Below, one piece after another: positions 37,699 through 46,467 of a stretch of 64,000 nucleotides of DNA. Both the position numbers and the translations under genes were made by a program. Origin of the DNA: Arthrobacter gandavensis (GTDB lineage Bacteria > Actinomycetota > Actinomycetes > Actinomycetales > Micrococcaceae); NCBI RefSeq assembly GCF_009192735.1, contig NZ_VTFU01000004.1, positions 62,001 through 126,000 of the forward strand. Reading direction: 5' to 3'. Every line of letters begins with the position of its first letter. Positions within the stretch are counted from its first letter, which is position 1. The notes beneath the pieces are model-generated. The model searched no databases. It saw only the letters and a program-made list of their open reading frames with translations, and had not been told where the DNA came from.

Positions 37699-39498
37699 CT
37701 ACTGCGCTGCGGCGCGGCGCACGTACTCCACCGCTTCAGCCACCGGAACGTTTTCGGCAACGCCGGTGGCACGGTCCTTGATCTCCACGACGCCGTCGGC
37801 CAGTCCGCGGCCGACCACCAGGATGGTCGGAACACCGATGAGCTCGGCATCGCCGAACTTCACGCCCGGGGAGACCTTGGGCCGGTCGTCGTAAATAACT
37901 TCCAGTCCCGCGGCTTCCAGTTCCTCGGACAGCGCGGCGGCAGCGGCAAAAATCTCCTCGCCGCGGCCGGTGGCCACCACGTGGACATCGGCCGGTGCGA
38001 CGGAACGCGGCCAGACGATGCCCTTCTCGTCATGGTTGGACTCGGCCAGGGCAGCGACTGCACGGGTAACGCCCACTCCGTAGGAGCCCATGGTCACGGT
38101 GACCAGCTTGCCGTTCTTGTCCAGGACCTTCACACCGAGAGCTTCGGCGTACTTGCGCCCGAGCTGGAAGATATGGCCCATTTCAATGCCGCGGGCTGCT
38201 TCGAGCGGACCGGATCCGTCCGGAGCTTGGTCGCCCTCGCTGACCTCGACAGCCTCGATGACGCCGTCCCAGGTGAAGTCGCGTCCGGCCACGAGGCCAA
38301 TGACATGCTTCCCGGCCTCGTTGGCGCCGGTGATCCAGCTGGTGCCGGAAACAACGCGCGGGTCCACCAGGTACAGCAGGCCGGTGGCTGATTCGGTGCC
38401 GAGGACAGGTTCGTCCACGGAGAGTCCCGGGCCGATGTAGCCCTTGACCAGGCGGGGATGCTTCTTGATGTCTTCGTCCGTGGCTGCATCGACGTCGAGC
38501 TCGCCGCCAATCTCCACGTGCTTGGCAATGTTCGCTTCGATGCGCTTGAGGTCCACGGCGCGGTCCCCGGGAACACCGACGACGACGATCCGGCGTTCGC
38601 CGGTGGGCAGCGTCACGGCAAGGACAACGTTCTTCAGCGTGTCGGCGGCGGTCCATTCGCCGGACTCCCGGGCGAAGCGGGCGTTGACATCGGCAACCAG
38701 GGTGTCGATGGTCGGGGTGTCAGGGGTGTCCACGACCTGCGCCGCAGGTGCATCGGAGAAGTCGATCTCGGCCGGAGGCACCGTGGTGACGGCCTCGACG
38801 TTGGCGGCGTACCCGCCCGCTGACCGGACGTAGGTGTCCTCGCCCACCGGTGTCGGGTGCAGGAATTCCTCGGACTTGGAGCCGCCCATGGCACCGGAGA
38901 CAGCGGACACGACAACGATCTCCAGGCCCAGGCGTTCAAAGATGCGCAGGTAGGCGCCGCGGTGTGCCTGGTAGCTTGCTTCCAGGCCGTCGTCGTCGAT
39001 GTCGAAGGAGTAGGAATCCTTCATGATGAACTCGCGGCCGCGCAGCAGGCCGGCGCGCGGCCGGGCCTCGTCGCGGTACTTGTTCTGGATCTGGAACAGC
39101 GAGACCGGCAGGTCCTTGTACGAGTTGTACAGGTCCTTGACCAGCAGAGCGAACATTTCCTCGTGGGTGGGGGCCAGCAGGTAGTCGTTGCCCTTGCGGT
39201 CCTGCAGGCGGAAGAGGTTGTCGCCGTATTCGGTCCAGCGGTTGGTGGCCTCGTACGGTTCGCGCGGCAGCAAGGCCGGGAAGTGGACTTCCTGGGCGCC
39301 GATGGCCGCCATTTCCTCGCGGATGATGGTTTCCACCTTGCCGAGCACCCGCAGTCCCAGCGGCAGCCAGGAGTAAATGCCGGGAGCGGCGCGGCGGATG
39401 TAACCGGCACGCACCAGCAGGCGGTGGCTGGCGACGTCGGCGTCGGAAGGGTCTTCACGCAGGGTGCGCAGGAAAAGAGTGGAAAGTCGAAGGACCAC
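37699..39498 (-). CDS. proS: Prolyl-tRNA synthetase, bacterial type
   Basis: ProS charges tRNA-Pro. The 599-residue class II enzyme shows motif 2 ([20 protein letters not shown]), the INS editing domain between about residues 230 and 400, motif 3 ([18 protein letters not shown]) and the anticodon-binding domain. The start is GTG at 39498 without a clear ribosome binding site. No T-box element is present upstream. Confidence 0.96.
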   Translation of the reverse strand: MVLRLSTLFLRTLREDPSDADVASHRLLVRAGYIRRAAPGIYSWLPLGLRVLGKVETIIREEMAAIGAQEVHFPALLPREPYEATNRWTEYGDNLFRLQDRKGNDYLLAPTHEEMFALLVKDLYNSYKDLPVSLFQIQNKYRDEARPRAGLLRGREFIMKDSYSFDIDDDGLEASYQAHRGAYLRIFERLGLEIVVVSAVSGAMGGSKSEEFLHPTPVGEDTYVRSAGGYAANVEAVTTVPPAEIDFSDAPAAQVVDTPDTPTIDTLVADVNARFARESGEWTAADTLKNVVLAVTLPTGERRIVVVGVPGDRAVDLKRIEANIAKHVEIGGELDVDAATDEDIKKHPRLVKGYIGPGLSVDEPVLGTESATGLLYLVDPRVVSGTSWITGANEAGKHVIGLVAGRDFTWDGVIEAVEVSEGDQAPDGSGPLEAARGIEMGHIFQLGRKYAEALGVKVLDKNGKLVTVTMGSYGVGVTRAVAALAESNHDEKGIVWPRSVAPADVHVVATGRGEEIFAAAAALSEELEAAGLEVIYDDRPKVSPGVKFGDAELIGVPTILVVGRGLADGVVEIKDRATGVAENVPVAEAVEYVRRAAAQ

Positions 39499-39636
39499 GC
39501 TGGGTATCCGTTTCTGCAGCCCGTGGCTGCATTCAAGCTGGGACAGTGTTCAAGCTGGGAGAAATAGGGGAATAACGCTCCCCTCTAATCTAGCGCGTGC
39601 CGCCGCCCGCGCCGGACAAGACGGCACGACGGCGGC

Positions 39637-39667
39637 GGGGCCGGACCCGCTTGGCAGGCCCGGCCCC
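39637..39667 (-). terminator. Hairpin after the lipoprotein pair
   Basis: GGGGCCGGACC (39637-39647) pairs with GGCCCGGCCCC (39657-39667), one G-U, with a nine-base loop. It lies 29 bases after the stop of the second lipoprotein gene and upstream of proS. Confidence 0.6.
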
Positions 39668-39695
39668 GGTTCGCACGGGATTTGCGCGTGCCGTG

Positions 39696-40415
39696 CTACT
39701 TCTTTTCGAGCTCGCTGAGCACGGCGTTGATCGTTTCCTCGGCTTCAGCCACAGCAGCGTCCGTGTCCGTGGGATCAAACAGAGTGACGCTGAGGTTCAG
39801 TGTGCCCGAAAGGCCGCTGACCTGGATGGTTGATGCTTCCCCGCCGTCTCCCCGGGTGATGGTGGTCCGGTAGGCCTGGGTGGACGGCGCATCGGTGGAA
39901 GCCTCGATGGCCTCCGCCGAGCCGCCGATGACTACTCCTTCAAGCTCCATCTCGAAGTCGGCGCAGTCCTTGATCAGCTGTTCACCGCTCTCCACCTGCT
40001 CCTCGAGGACAGATGCGTCCTCGTAGCTGATCAGCATCAGCCCGTCGCCGCCGCTCAACCCCACCGCCGCGAGGTTGCCGTCCGCGATCTTTTCGTCCAG
40101 GAGGGACGACACGAGGATGTGGCACTCCTCGGGGGTGGTGGTGATGCCGGTCACTGTGGCATCCGCCAGCTGGGCCTGCAGCGTGGCGTCATTCTCCACG
40201 TCACCTTCGAGCCCCTGGCTTTCCTTCACCGCCGTGAGAGCTGCTTCCAGCTCGTCCGCCGAATACTGTTCCTGGCCAACCGCCAAGGTGGGCGTGGGTG
40301 TGGCCGAGGCGGTGGCAGGCGAATCGGCCGCAGCTGATTCGTCGGAGCTCCCGCAGCCCGAGAGTGCAAAAATGCCGGCGGTCAGCAGCGCCGCGGTTTT
40401 CATGGACTTGTTCAT
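39696..40415 (-). CDS. Lipoprotein, second of a tandem pair
   Basis: This 239-residue exported lipoprotein has the lipobox LSGC at residues 18-21 after a short signal peptide. An Ala/Thr/Pro linker follows, then a domain of about 180 residues. Two cysteines (PEECHIL and IKDCADFEM) could form a disulfide. It is clearly paralogous to the gene just upstream: LAVGQEQYSADELEAALTAV is almost the same in both. The start overlaps the upstream stop as TAATG. The pattern recalls mycobacterial PknH-type sensor domains, but this is a weak resemblance and the function is unknown. Confidence 0.75.
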   Translation of the reverse strand: MNKSMKTAALLTAGIFALSGCGSSDESAAADSPATASATPTPTLAVGQEQYSADELEAALTAVKESQGLEGDVENDATLQAQLADATVTGITTTPEECHILVSSLLDEKIADGNLAAVGLSGGDGLMLISYEDASVLEEQVESGEQLIKDCADFEMELEGVVIGGSAEAIEASTDAPSTQAYRTTITRGDGGEASTIQVSGLSGTLNLSVTLFDPTDTDAAVAEAEETINAVLSELEKK

Positions 40416-41155
40416 TACTTCTCCAGTTCGGCGAGCACGGCGTTGATCAGTTCCTCGGCGGCACCCTGGGCGCCCGCCGCGTCAGCGGGGTCGCTCATGC
40501 TGACGGTGATGTTCGTGGTGCCCGAGAAGCCGCTGATCTGCAGGGTTGTTGTTTCCTGGCCTTCCACGTTGATGGCGACGCTGTAGGCCTGCGTGGTGAC
40601 TGCGTCCGTGGAGGAGTCAACCTCTTCGGCGCTGGCGGAAAGCACCTGTCCGCCCGTTTCCATCGTGAATTCCGCGCAGTCGACCATCTGCTGCTCATTG
40701 TTCTCGACCTGGCTGTCCATCAGCGATGCGTCCTCATAGCTGATGACCGTCAGCGAGTCCGTTTCGCTGAGCTGCATGATGGCCACAGTCGAGCTTTCGA
40801 TCTTTTCCGAGAGGTTCGCCGTCGCCAGTGCGCTGCATTCCTCGGGCGTGATCACGATGCCCGCGAAGGCGTCCTCGACCCCCGCCAGTTCAGGGCGGAC
40901 GGCCGCATCATTGGCGATCTGCCCGGTCAGCCCCTGTTCCTCCTTCACGGCGGTGAGAGCTGCTTCCAGCTCGTCCGCCGTGTACTGCTCCTGGCCAACG
41001 GCAAGCGTGGGCGTGGGAGTCGGTGTGGGCGATGCCGATTCGGCAGAGGCCGAAGGTTCCGACGCAGCGGCTTCCGGCGAGTCGGAGCTGCCGCAGCCCG
41101 AAAGCGCAAAAATGCCGGCGACAAGCAGCGCGCCGGCTTTCAAAGACTTGTTCAT
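40415..41155 (-). CDS. Lipoprotein, first of a tandem pair
   Basis: This 246-residue lipoprotein has lipobox LSGC at 18-21 and a Thr-Pro repeat linker (SPTPTPTPT). The domain that follows has the same cysteine pair as its neighbour (PEECSAL and MVDCAEFTM). The two proteins share the N-terminal QEQYTADELEAALTAVKEEQ segment and the C-terminal INAVLAELEK end, so they arose by duplication and have diverged. GGGGGAC precedes the ATG by eight bases. Two hairpins lie in its upstream region. It may sense or bind something outside the cell; nothing more specific can be said. Confidence 0.75.
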   Translation of the reverse strand: MNKSLKAGALLVAGIFALSGCGSSDSPEAAASEPSASAESASPTPTPTPTLAVGQEQYTADELEAALTAVKEEQGLTGQIANDAAVRPELAGVEDAFAGIVITPEECSALATANLSEKIESSTVAIMQLSETDSLTVISYEDASLMDSQVENNEQQMVDCAEFTMETGGQVLSASAEEVDSSTDAVTTQAYSVAINVEGQETTTLQISGFSGTTNITVSMSDPADAAGAQGAAEELINAVLAELEK

Positions 41156-41179
41156 TTCTGTGAGTCCCCCAGTGTTTTC

Positions 41180-41206
41180 CCGCTGCGGGCGTTAACCCCG
41201 CAGCGG
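41180..41206. terminator. Hairpin in the GNAT-lipoprotein gap
   Basis: CCGCTGCGGG (41180-41189) and CCCGCAGCGG (41197-41206) form a perfect ten-base stem with a seven-base loop. It ends 25 bases before the lipoprotein start. It may terminate GNAT transcription or act in the lipoprotein leader. Confidence 0.65.
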
Positions 41207-41211
41207 ATGTT

Positions 41212-41255
41212 GATGCTCTAAGCACTTCCGCTTGATCGGAAGCATACTGAGCATC
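41212..41255. repeat. Nested inverted repeat upstream of the lipoprotein pair
   Basis: GATGCT/AGCATC (41212-41217 and 41250-41255) encloses CTTCCG/CGGAAG (41225-41230 and 41237-41242), with symmetrical seven-base internal loops. This could be an operator or an RNA hairpin. Confidence 0.55.
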
Positions 41256-41283
41256 CTACTGAGGTGGCCGCTGTCACAGGAAA

Positions 41284-42210
41284 TCAGAACAGGATGGTGG
41301 CGAAGGTGCCCACTTGCTCGAATCCCACGGTCTCATAGGTGGCGCGGGCGGGGGCGTTATAGGAATTGACGTAGAGGCTGACCACGGGTGCAACCTGCCG
41401 CGCCGCCTCCACCACCGCCGACATGTAGGGTGCGCTCAATCCCCGCCCCCGGTAGGCGGGATTCATCCACACACCCTGTATCTGGACAGCGCTGCTGGAT
41501 ACGGTGCCAAGTTCGGCCTTGAACACCACTTGGCCGGCGGCGTCGAAGTCCACCAGCGACTGCTGCCGGGCAATGAGTGATTTGACCCGCTGCCGGTAGT
41601 GGTGGCTGCCTCCGGCGACCGGCGAGTATCCGACCTCTTCCTCGAACATGGCAGCGCAGGCGGGCAGCAGGACGTCAAGCTCCGAAGGCTGGGCGTAGCG
41701 CAGCCCGGCAGCGGGCTGGACCTGCGACACGGCGGTCATCTGCAGCAGCGGCTGCTCGGGGCGCACGTCAAAGGGCTGCGGGCTGGAGTGCTGCAGCTGG
41801 GACCACATGGAGAGCACTGCCTCGGATGGTCCGAAGATGGACGAGTACCGGCGGCCGGACCGGGCCAGATAGGCACCAATTTCGGGCCCGGTGTCGGCGG
41901 TCACTCCCACGGGCACCACGTTGACGCCAACCCAGCATGCGGCGATGAGTTCACCGTCGTCGAAAACGCCCACGACCCGCCCGCCTGCCGGGGTGGGGGC
42001 GGCGGTACGGGTCGCTTCAAGATGGGAGAGCACGAAGATGTTGGCCACCGGGTCAGTCTCGGCCAGGGCCCAGAGCGCATCGGTGTCGCCGGCGTCCAGG
42101 ACGCGCAGCGTCCCGGAGCCGCCGCTGCGGATTTCCTGTCCGCTGCGGTCGGTAACGCCGTTCTTAGCCGACAGTAACCATGGGGCCACCCGTGCCAGCA
42201 TTTTCGCCAT
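41284..42210 (-). CDS. GNAT-family N-acetyltransferase with DUF4081 N-terminal half
   Basis: This 308-residue protein has an N-terminal DUF4081 half and a C-terminal GNAT domain whose acetyl-CoA loop is seen in [19 protein letters not shown]. The ispG-GNAT pair is conserved across actinobacteria (next to ispG in mycobacteria as well), yet the substrate is unknown. I use ATG 42210, which has GGGGGAG four bases upstream and lies inside the ispG 3' end by 47 bases, so translation is coupled. No other start further downstream is attractive. Confidence 0.85.
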   Translation of the reverse strand: MAKMLARVAPWLLSAKNGVTDRSGQEIRSGGSGTLRVLDAGDTDALWALAETDPVANIFVLSHLEATRTAAPTPAGGRVVGVFDDGELIAACWVGVNVVPVGVTADTGPEIGAYLARSGRRYSSIFGPSEAVLSMWSQLQHSSPQPFDVRPEQPLLQMTAVSQVQPAAGLRYAQPSELDVLLPACAAMFEEEVGYSPVAGGSHHYRQRVKSLIARQQSLVDFDAAGQVVFKAELGTVSSSAVQIQGVWMNPAYRGRGLSAPYMSAVVEAARQVAPVVSLYVNSYNAPARATYETVGFEQVGTFATILF

Positions 42211-43330
42211 CGGACTCCCCCATGCTCTCTGCGATCTTCATAGCTTCTTCAATGAGGGTCTCAACGATCTGGTCTTCGGGAACAGTCTTAATGACTTCTC
42301 CCTTCACAAAGATCTGGCCCTTGCCGTTGCCGGAGGCCACTCCGAGGTCAGCTTCCCGGGCTTCGCCCGGACCGTTGACGACGCAGCCCATGACCGCGAC
42401 CCGGAGCGGAACTTCCATGCCTTCCAGTCCGGCAGTGACCTGCTCAGCGAGAGTGTACACGTCCACCTGGGCTCGGCCGCAGGAGGGGCAGGACACAATT
42501 TCCAGCTTGCGCGGACGCAGGTTCAGCGACTGCAGAATCTGGTTGCCCACCTTGATTTCCTCCACCGGAGGAGCGGACAGCGACACGCGGATGGTGTCAC
42601 CGATGCCCTTGGACAGGAGTGCGCCAAAAGCGGTGGCGGACTTGATGGTCCCCTGGAACGCCGGACCGGCTTCGGTCACGCCAAGGTGCAGCGGCCAGTC
42701 ACCGCGTTCCGCGAGCAGTTCGTAGGCGCGGACCATGACCACAGGGTCGTTGTGCTTGACCGAAATCTTGAAGTCGTGGAAGTCGTGTTCCTCGAACAGC
42801 GACGCTTCCCATACCGCCGATTCCACGAGGGCCTCGGGGGTTGCCTTGCCGTATTTGGCGAGCAGGCGCGGATCCAGCGAACCGGCGTTGACGCCAATCC
42901 GGATCGAGGTGCCGTGATCCTTGGCAACCTGGGCAATTTCCTTGACCTGGTCGTCAAACTTCCGGATGTTGCCCGGGTTGACGCGAACGGCAGCGCAGCC
43001 GGCCTCGATGGCAGCGTAAACGTATTTGGGCTGGAAGTGGATGTCGGCGATCACCGGGATCTGCGACTTCTTCGCGATGATGGGCAGTGCTGCTGCGTCA
43101 TCGGCGCTGGGGCACGCCACGCGGACAATGTCACACCCGGACGCCGTCAGCTCTGCGATCTGCTGCAGGGTGGCGTTGATGTCCGTGGTGGGCGTGGTGG
43201 TCATGGACTGGACGCTGATGGGCGAATCCGATCCAACCCCCACCGACCCCACTTTGATTTGGCGGGTCTTGCGCCGCGGCGCGAGGGTGGGCGGCGGTGC
43301 TGCTGGCATTCCAAGGTTGACCGAGGTCAA
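42164..43330 (-). CDS. ispG: 4-hydroxy-3-methylbut-2-en-1-yl diphosphate synthase
   Basis: IspG (GcpE) catalyses the penultimate step of the MEP isoprenoid pathway using a [4Fe-4S] cluster. The cluster cysteines are seen in [11 protein letters not shown] and [11 protein letters not shown] near the C terminus. The start is TTG at 43330, because GGAGG stands five bases before it and the protein then begins [13 protein letters not shown] as in relatives; an ATG at 43357 is poorer. That gives 388 residues. dxr, the second MEP enzyme, is encoded 4 kb upstream in the same direction. Confidence 0.94.
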   Translation of the reverse strand: MTSVNLGMPAAPPPTLAPRRKTRQIKVGSVGVGSDSPISVQSMTTTPTTDINATLQQIAELTASGCDIVRVACPSADDAAALPIIAKKSQIPVIADIHFQPKYVYAAIEAGCAAVRVNPGNIRKFDDQVKEIAQVAKDHGTSIRIGVNAGSLDPRLLAKYGKATPEALVESAVWEASLFEEHDFHDFKISVKHNDPVVMVRAYELLAERGDWPLHLGVTEAGPAFQGTIKSATAFGALLSKGIGDTIRVSLSAPPVEEIKVGNQILQSLNLRPRKLEIVSCPSCGRAQVDVYTLAEQVTAGLEGMEVPLRVAVMGCVVNGPGEAREADLGVASGNGKGQIFVKGEVIKTVPEDQIVETLIEEAMKIAESMGESDGENAGTGGPMVTVG

Positions 43331-43439
43331 AACGTCCTCCATGTGCCTCATAGGCAATTATTCGGCTAAAGCGCACTGCGGATGCGCTAATCCATTATCC
43401 ACCCGCACCGATGCGGGATGTGCGGATATCGTTCAGGGC

Positions 43440-43730
43440 TTAGACGAGGTCGGCGAAAGCGCCGATGACCGGCTTCCATTGCGTGGTCTTCATTCCCGAG
43501 ATGGCGCCAACGGATGCGAAGGGATCCTGCTTGAGCAGGTTGGAGAGATCAACCTCATCCTCAGCAGTAAAAATCAGCAGCGCGCCGGCACCATCGGTAA
43601 ACGGACCCGAGGCCAGCAGGCGTCCCGATTCCGTCAAGCCGGCAAGCCACTCACGATGGGTGGGGCGGTGCTCGTCACGGATGGAGGCGGAATCGGCGTC
43701 GTATACGTATTCAACTGCAAAAATGCTCAT
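43440..43730 (-). CDS. YciI-family protein
   Basis: This 96-residue protein has the YciI ferredoxin-like fold, with HREWLAGLTESGRLLASGPF and DPFASVGAISG as recognisable parts. Family members are small dimeric proteins, sometimes with hydrolase or dehydrochlorinase activity; the role here is unknown. The ATG at 43730 follows TAGGCT by seven bases, so the gene may be leaderless. It sits between ispG and the SatD pair. Confidence 0.85.
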   Translation of the reverse strand: MSIFAVEYVYDADSASIRDEHRPTHREWLAGLTESGRLLASGPFTDGAGALLIFTAEDEVDLSNLLKQDPFASVGAISGMKTTQWKPVIGAFADLV

Positions 43731-43737
43731 GCGCTCA

Positions 43738-43743
43738 AGCCTA
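43738..43743 (-). promoter_or_regulatory. Candidate -10 box for yciI-like gene
   Basis: TAGGCT on the minus strand ends seven bases before the ATG at 43730. It lies in the 26-base gap after the membrane protein gene. Confidence 0.45.
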
Positions 43744-43756
43744 CGGGATCACGGCA

Positions 43757-44284
43757 TCAGAGCAGGAAGGCGCGGGCGGCGGCAGCAATTCCCACCGCCC
43801 ACAACATGGAGGTCAGCGTCCCGATGATAAAGCGCTCGGCCGCCGCCGGTGTGTCTTTAAGCTCGGCGTACCTTCCGAGTCCCTTGATCGCCACCACATA
43901 GGCAATGGCCACCGGTTCGGAGGCCAGCACCGACGCTGCCACGGCCAGGCGTTCGAGGACTCCGATCACCAGTCCGCCGCGGAGCACGGACCCCGGCACT
44001 GGGGCACTGCGCGGAATCCTGCCCGATGTTCCGCCCGGGGGCCGGCCGCCCCGGGCAACCGAGGCCCCTGCGGGCACGGGATGCCCGAACCGGGGATGAC
44101 CTGCGGGGACACCGGCTCCGGCACTGAATTCGGCGTCCAGGTCCTGGTCCGCGGCGGGGTCCGTGTCAGAGAACGGCGGACCTGAGTTTTCCACCGCGCG
44201 CGCCAACCGCAGCACCGCCGCCGTTACAGGCCAGCCCAGGAAACCCGCGGCGGCCAGGGTCAGGACTATCCAGAGAAACTCCAT
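43757..44284 (-). CDS. Membrane partner protein of the SatD-like gene
   Basis: This 175-residue protein has an N-terminal helix (EFLWIVLTLAAAGFLGWPV), a 75-residue polar Gly/Pro-rich loop, and two C-terminal helices (LERLAVAASVLASEPVAIAY and IIGTLTSMLWAVGIAAAARAFLL). The start ATG 44284 overlaps the upstream stop as TGATG, so the pair is translationally coupled. A longer frame upstream is only the other reading frame of the repeat region. SatD genes elsewhere are also paired with a membrane-protein gene, which supports a shared function, but no activity is known. Confidence 0.75.
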   Translation of the reverse strand: MEFLWIVLTLAAAGFLGWPVTAAVLRLARAVENSGPPFSDTDPAADQDLDAEFSAGAGVPAGHPRFGHPVPAGASVARGGRPPGGTSGRIPRSAPVPGSVLRGGLVIGVLERLAVAASVLASEPVAIAYVVAIKGLGRYAELKDTPAAAERFIIGTLTSMLWAVGIAAAARAFLL

Positions 44285-44958
44285 CAGCTGCCTGCCTCTC
44301 CCCCGTCGGGTTGCCCGTCGGATTGCCGGTCGGGTTGCCGGCCGGATTGCTGGTCCGGCTGCCGGCCTGATTGCTGGTCCGCCCGGTTCAGCAGGACGGC
44401 CGCAGCGGGGCGGGCCGCCCATTCCTCCTGCCAGCCGGCACGGGCTATGGTCTTGCCCACTGACTGCGGGCTGATGCCGAGCTTACGGGCCGCGGCGCTC
44501 TGGGCGCCCCAGGTTCCGGGTTCAACATGCTCCAGGATCCGCCACTGCTCGGCGGTCCGGTCGCGGATAAGCCGTCCAATGAGCACCAGGACGGCTTCGG
44601 CCTCGGCGGCGCCGGCTGGGCCCGTGACCGCCACCGGAGGGCGGTCTCCGGTTTTCTTGGCACGCTCCACCGCATTACGGGCGGCAACAAACGCCGGACC
44701 GGAGGCCTCCCGTGTACTGGCCGGGAGTGGTTCATTCACGTCGCCGACGCCGATGCCGACCGACCAGTGGCCGTCCCGCAGGGCACGCAGGGCCGCGTCC
44801 ACTGCCGTGCCGGCGTCAGTGGTAAGCCCCTGGACCTCATCCCCCACCGACCGCTCGAACGGCAGCTCCATGGGCAGGCCGCCCAGCAGGTCCAGGAGGT
44901 CCGGGACACGGTCCCGGCCGCTGCGGCTGCCCTTTTGGTCGATGGTCAGGACAAACAT
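44284..44958 (-). CDS. SatD-like protein with C-terminal helix-turn-helix and Gln/Asp-rich repeats
   Basis: This 224-residue protein begins FVLTIDQKGSRSGRDRVPDL, resembling the SatD family. A putative winged or simple HTH lies at about residues 145-185 (WGAQSAAARKLGISPQSVGK), so it may bind DNA. The last 40 residues hold three eight-residue repeats, DQQSGRQP twice and DRQSDGQP. The gene is preceded by a nine-codon uORF whose TGA overlaps its ATG, and by a good promoter. Its biochemical role is unknown. Confidence 0.72.
   Translation of the reverse strand: MFVLTIDQKGSRSGRDRVPDLLDLLGGLPMELPFERSVGDEVQGLTTDAGTAVDAALRALRDGHWSVGIGVGDVNEPLPASTREASGPAFVAARNAVERAKKTGDRPPVAVTGPAGAAEAEAVLVLIGRLIRDRTAEQWRILEHVEPGTWGAQSAAARKLGISPQSVGKTIARAGWQEEWAARPAAAVLLNRADQQSGRQPDQQSGRQPDRQSDGQPDGGEAGS
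44308..44379. repeat. Three 24-bp in-frame repeats at the 3' end of the satD-like gene
   Basis: The DNA encodes DQQSGRQP, DQQSGRQP and DRQSDGQP in a row, each 24 bases. The two first units share GATTGCTGGTCCG-type sequence exactly on the plus strand. Confidence 0.8.
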
Positions 44959-44987
44959 CAGCGCACGGACTGCCGGTTGAAACTCAT
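44958..44987 (-). CDS. Nine-codon leader ORF upstream of satD-like gene
   Basis: ATG at 44987 opens MSFNRQSVR and stops at TGA 44960-44958, where the A is shared with the ATG of the satD-like gene. A -10 box ends six bases before this ATG, so a transcript would begin at or within a base or two of the leader start codon. That arrangement suggests a leaderless uORF feeding ribosomes into the satD-like gene. Experimental support is lacking. Confidence 0.45.
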   Translation of the reverse strand: MSFNRQSVR

Positions 44988-44993
44988 ATTGAA

Positions 44994-45022
44994 ACCGTAA
45001 CCGGCTGTAATTAGAAAATCAA
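44994..45022 (-). promoter_or_regulatory. Promoter of the satD-like operon
   Basis: On the minus strand TTGATT (45022-45017) and TACGGT (44999-44994) are separated by 17 bases in an AT-rich patch of the genome. The predicted start falls at the uORF ATG. Confidence 0.6.
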
Positions 45023-45071
45023 CCATATGTGGCTTCAATTTTGGCGCGGAAGCGACGGGCCGGAAGCGCCG

Positions 45072-46418
45072 CTAGTTGAACAGGCTGACCGGCTTCACGA
45101 TGTCTGCATAGATCAGCAGCGCGGTCATTCCCATGAACAGGATGGCCACGGCATAGGTCACCGGCAGCATCTTGGCCAGGTCAAAGTGCCCCGGGTCAGG
45201 ACGCTTGAAGAGCTTGGCCACACGCCGGCGCAGGCCCTCCCAGAGCGCCCCGGCCACATGTCCGCCGTCGAGCGGCAGCAGCGGAATGAGGTTGAAGACG
45301 AAGAGCGCGAGGTTCACGCTGGCCACCAGGCCCAGGAGGGAGGCCACCCGGCTTTCCACCGGCACGTCTTCCAGGGAGGAGATTTCGCCGGCGATCCGGC
45401 CAACGCCGACCACGCTGATGGGGCCGTTGGGATCGCGCTCCTCCGACGAGAACGCCGCCTGTGCCACGTCAATGACACGCTGCGGCAGATTGATCACCAC
45501 GCCCGCAATGCTTTGGAGGTTCTCCCCAACGGTGGGCAGCACCTCGGATCCCGGCTGGCGGACCAGCTCGGTGGAGGCGGCAACACCGATGAAGCCGACT
45601 TCCCTGGTGATGGGGTTGCCGGCATCGTCCACGGCCGGCGCGCCGTCGTCGTCGGTGACGGGGCGTTCGGTGAGCAGCGGGGTGATGACCGTGTCCCGCT
45701 CGACGCCGTCGCGCGAGTAGGTGATGGGGACGGACTGACCGGCCGCTTCCCGGATCCGTGCGGACAGGTCATTCCAGGACGTGACGGGGCTGCCGTTGAA
45801 GGCCGTGATGGTGTCCCCGGGCAGCAGTCCGGCCTCGTAGGCCGGCGCAGCCGGATCCGCGTCAGTGCATTCCGTTTGGCCCTGCTCGGCCTGGTCGGAG
45901 GTGATCACGCATTGGTTGACCTCGGCCAGCGTGGTGGTGCTTTGGGCGGTTCCAAAACCCATCAGCAGGACGGCGAACAGCACCACGCCGATCACCAGGT
46001 TCATGAAGGGACCGCCGAGCATCACGATGATGCGCTTCCAGATGGGCAGGTTGTAGAACACCCGGTTTTCGTCGCCGGGCTGAAGCTGCTCCGCGGCTAC
46101 GGCCCGGGCATCGGTGGCCAGTTGCTGGAACATGCCGGTGCTGGAACTGCGGACCGTTCCGTCGGCGTCGTTGGTGGTATTCGGCGGGTACATCCCGACC
46201 ATCGAGACGTAACCGCCCAGGGGCAGGGCCTTGACGCCGTATTCAGTCTCACCGCGGCGGCGCGAGAAAATGGTGGGGCCGAACCCGATCATGTACTGCG
46301 TGACCCGCACTTTGAAGGCCTTGGCCGGAACCAGGTGGCCAACTTCATGCAGCGCAATGGACACGGCGATGCCCACCGCCACGAACAGGACGCCCAGGAT
46401 GAAGAGGAGAACGGTCAA
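45072..46418 (-). CDS. rseP: Site-2 intramembrane zinc metalloprotease (RseP/Rip1 type)
   Basis: This 448-residue M50 protease cleaves membrane-bound substrates such as anti-sigma factors. The zinc motif HEVGH is at residues 24-28 in the first helix, a PDZ domain occupies roughly 190-290, and the distal LIPLLPLDGGH motif with the third zinc ligand is present. An extra insertion between helix and PDZ is typical of actinobacteria. The start is TTG at 46418 with AAGGA six bases upstream. dxr-rseP-ispG is conserved in mycobacteria; here SatD, its partner and YciI lie between rseP and ispG. Confidence 0.94.
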   Translation of the reverse strand: MTVLLFILGVLFVAVGIAVSIALHEVGHLVPAKAFKVRVTQYMIGFGPTIFSRRRGETEYGVKALPLGGYVSMVGMYPPNTTNDADGTVRSSSTGMFQQLATDARAVAAEQLQPGDENRVFYNLPIWKRIIVMLGGPFMNLVIGVVLFAVLLMGFGTAQSTTTLAEVNQCVITSDQAEQGQTECTDADPAAPAYEAGLLPGDTITAFNGSPVTSWNDLSARIREAAGQSVPITYSRDGVERDTVITPLLTERPVTDDDGAPAVDDAGNPITREVGFIGVAASTELVRQPGSEVLPTVGENLQSIAGVVINLPQRVIDVAQAAFSSEERDPNGPISVVGVGRIAGEISSLEDVPVESRVASLLGLVASVNLALFVFNLIPLLPLDGGHVAGALWEGLRRRVAKLFKRPDPGHFDLAKMLPVTYAVAILFMGMTALLIYADIVKPVSLFN

Positions 46419-46467
46419 CGGATTTCCTTTGGATCAAGCGGGTCAAGCGGACTCACGGCCGGCATGG

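Noticed and set aside
39499-39695. T-box or other leader for proS
   Set aside because: No T-box consensus was seen; the region is a GC-rich hairpin belonging to the lipoprotein 3' end.
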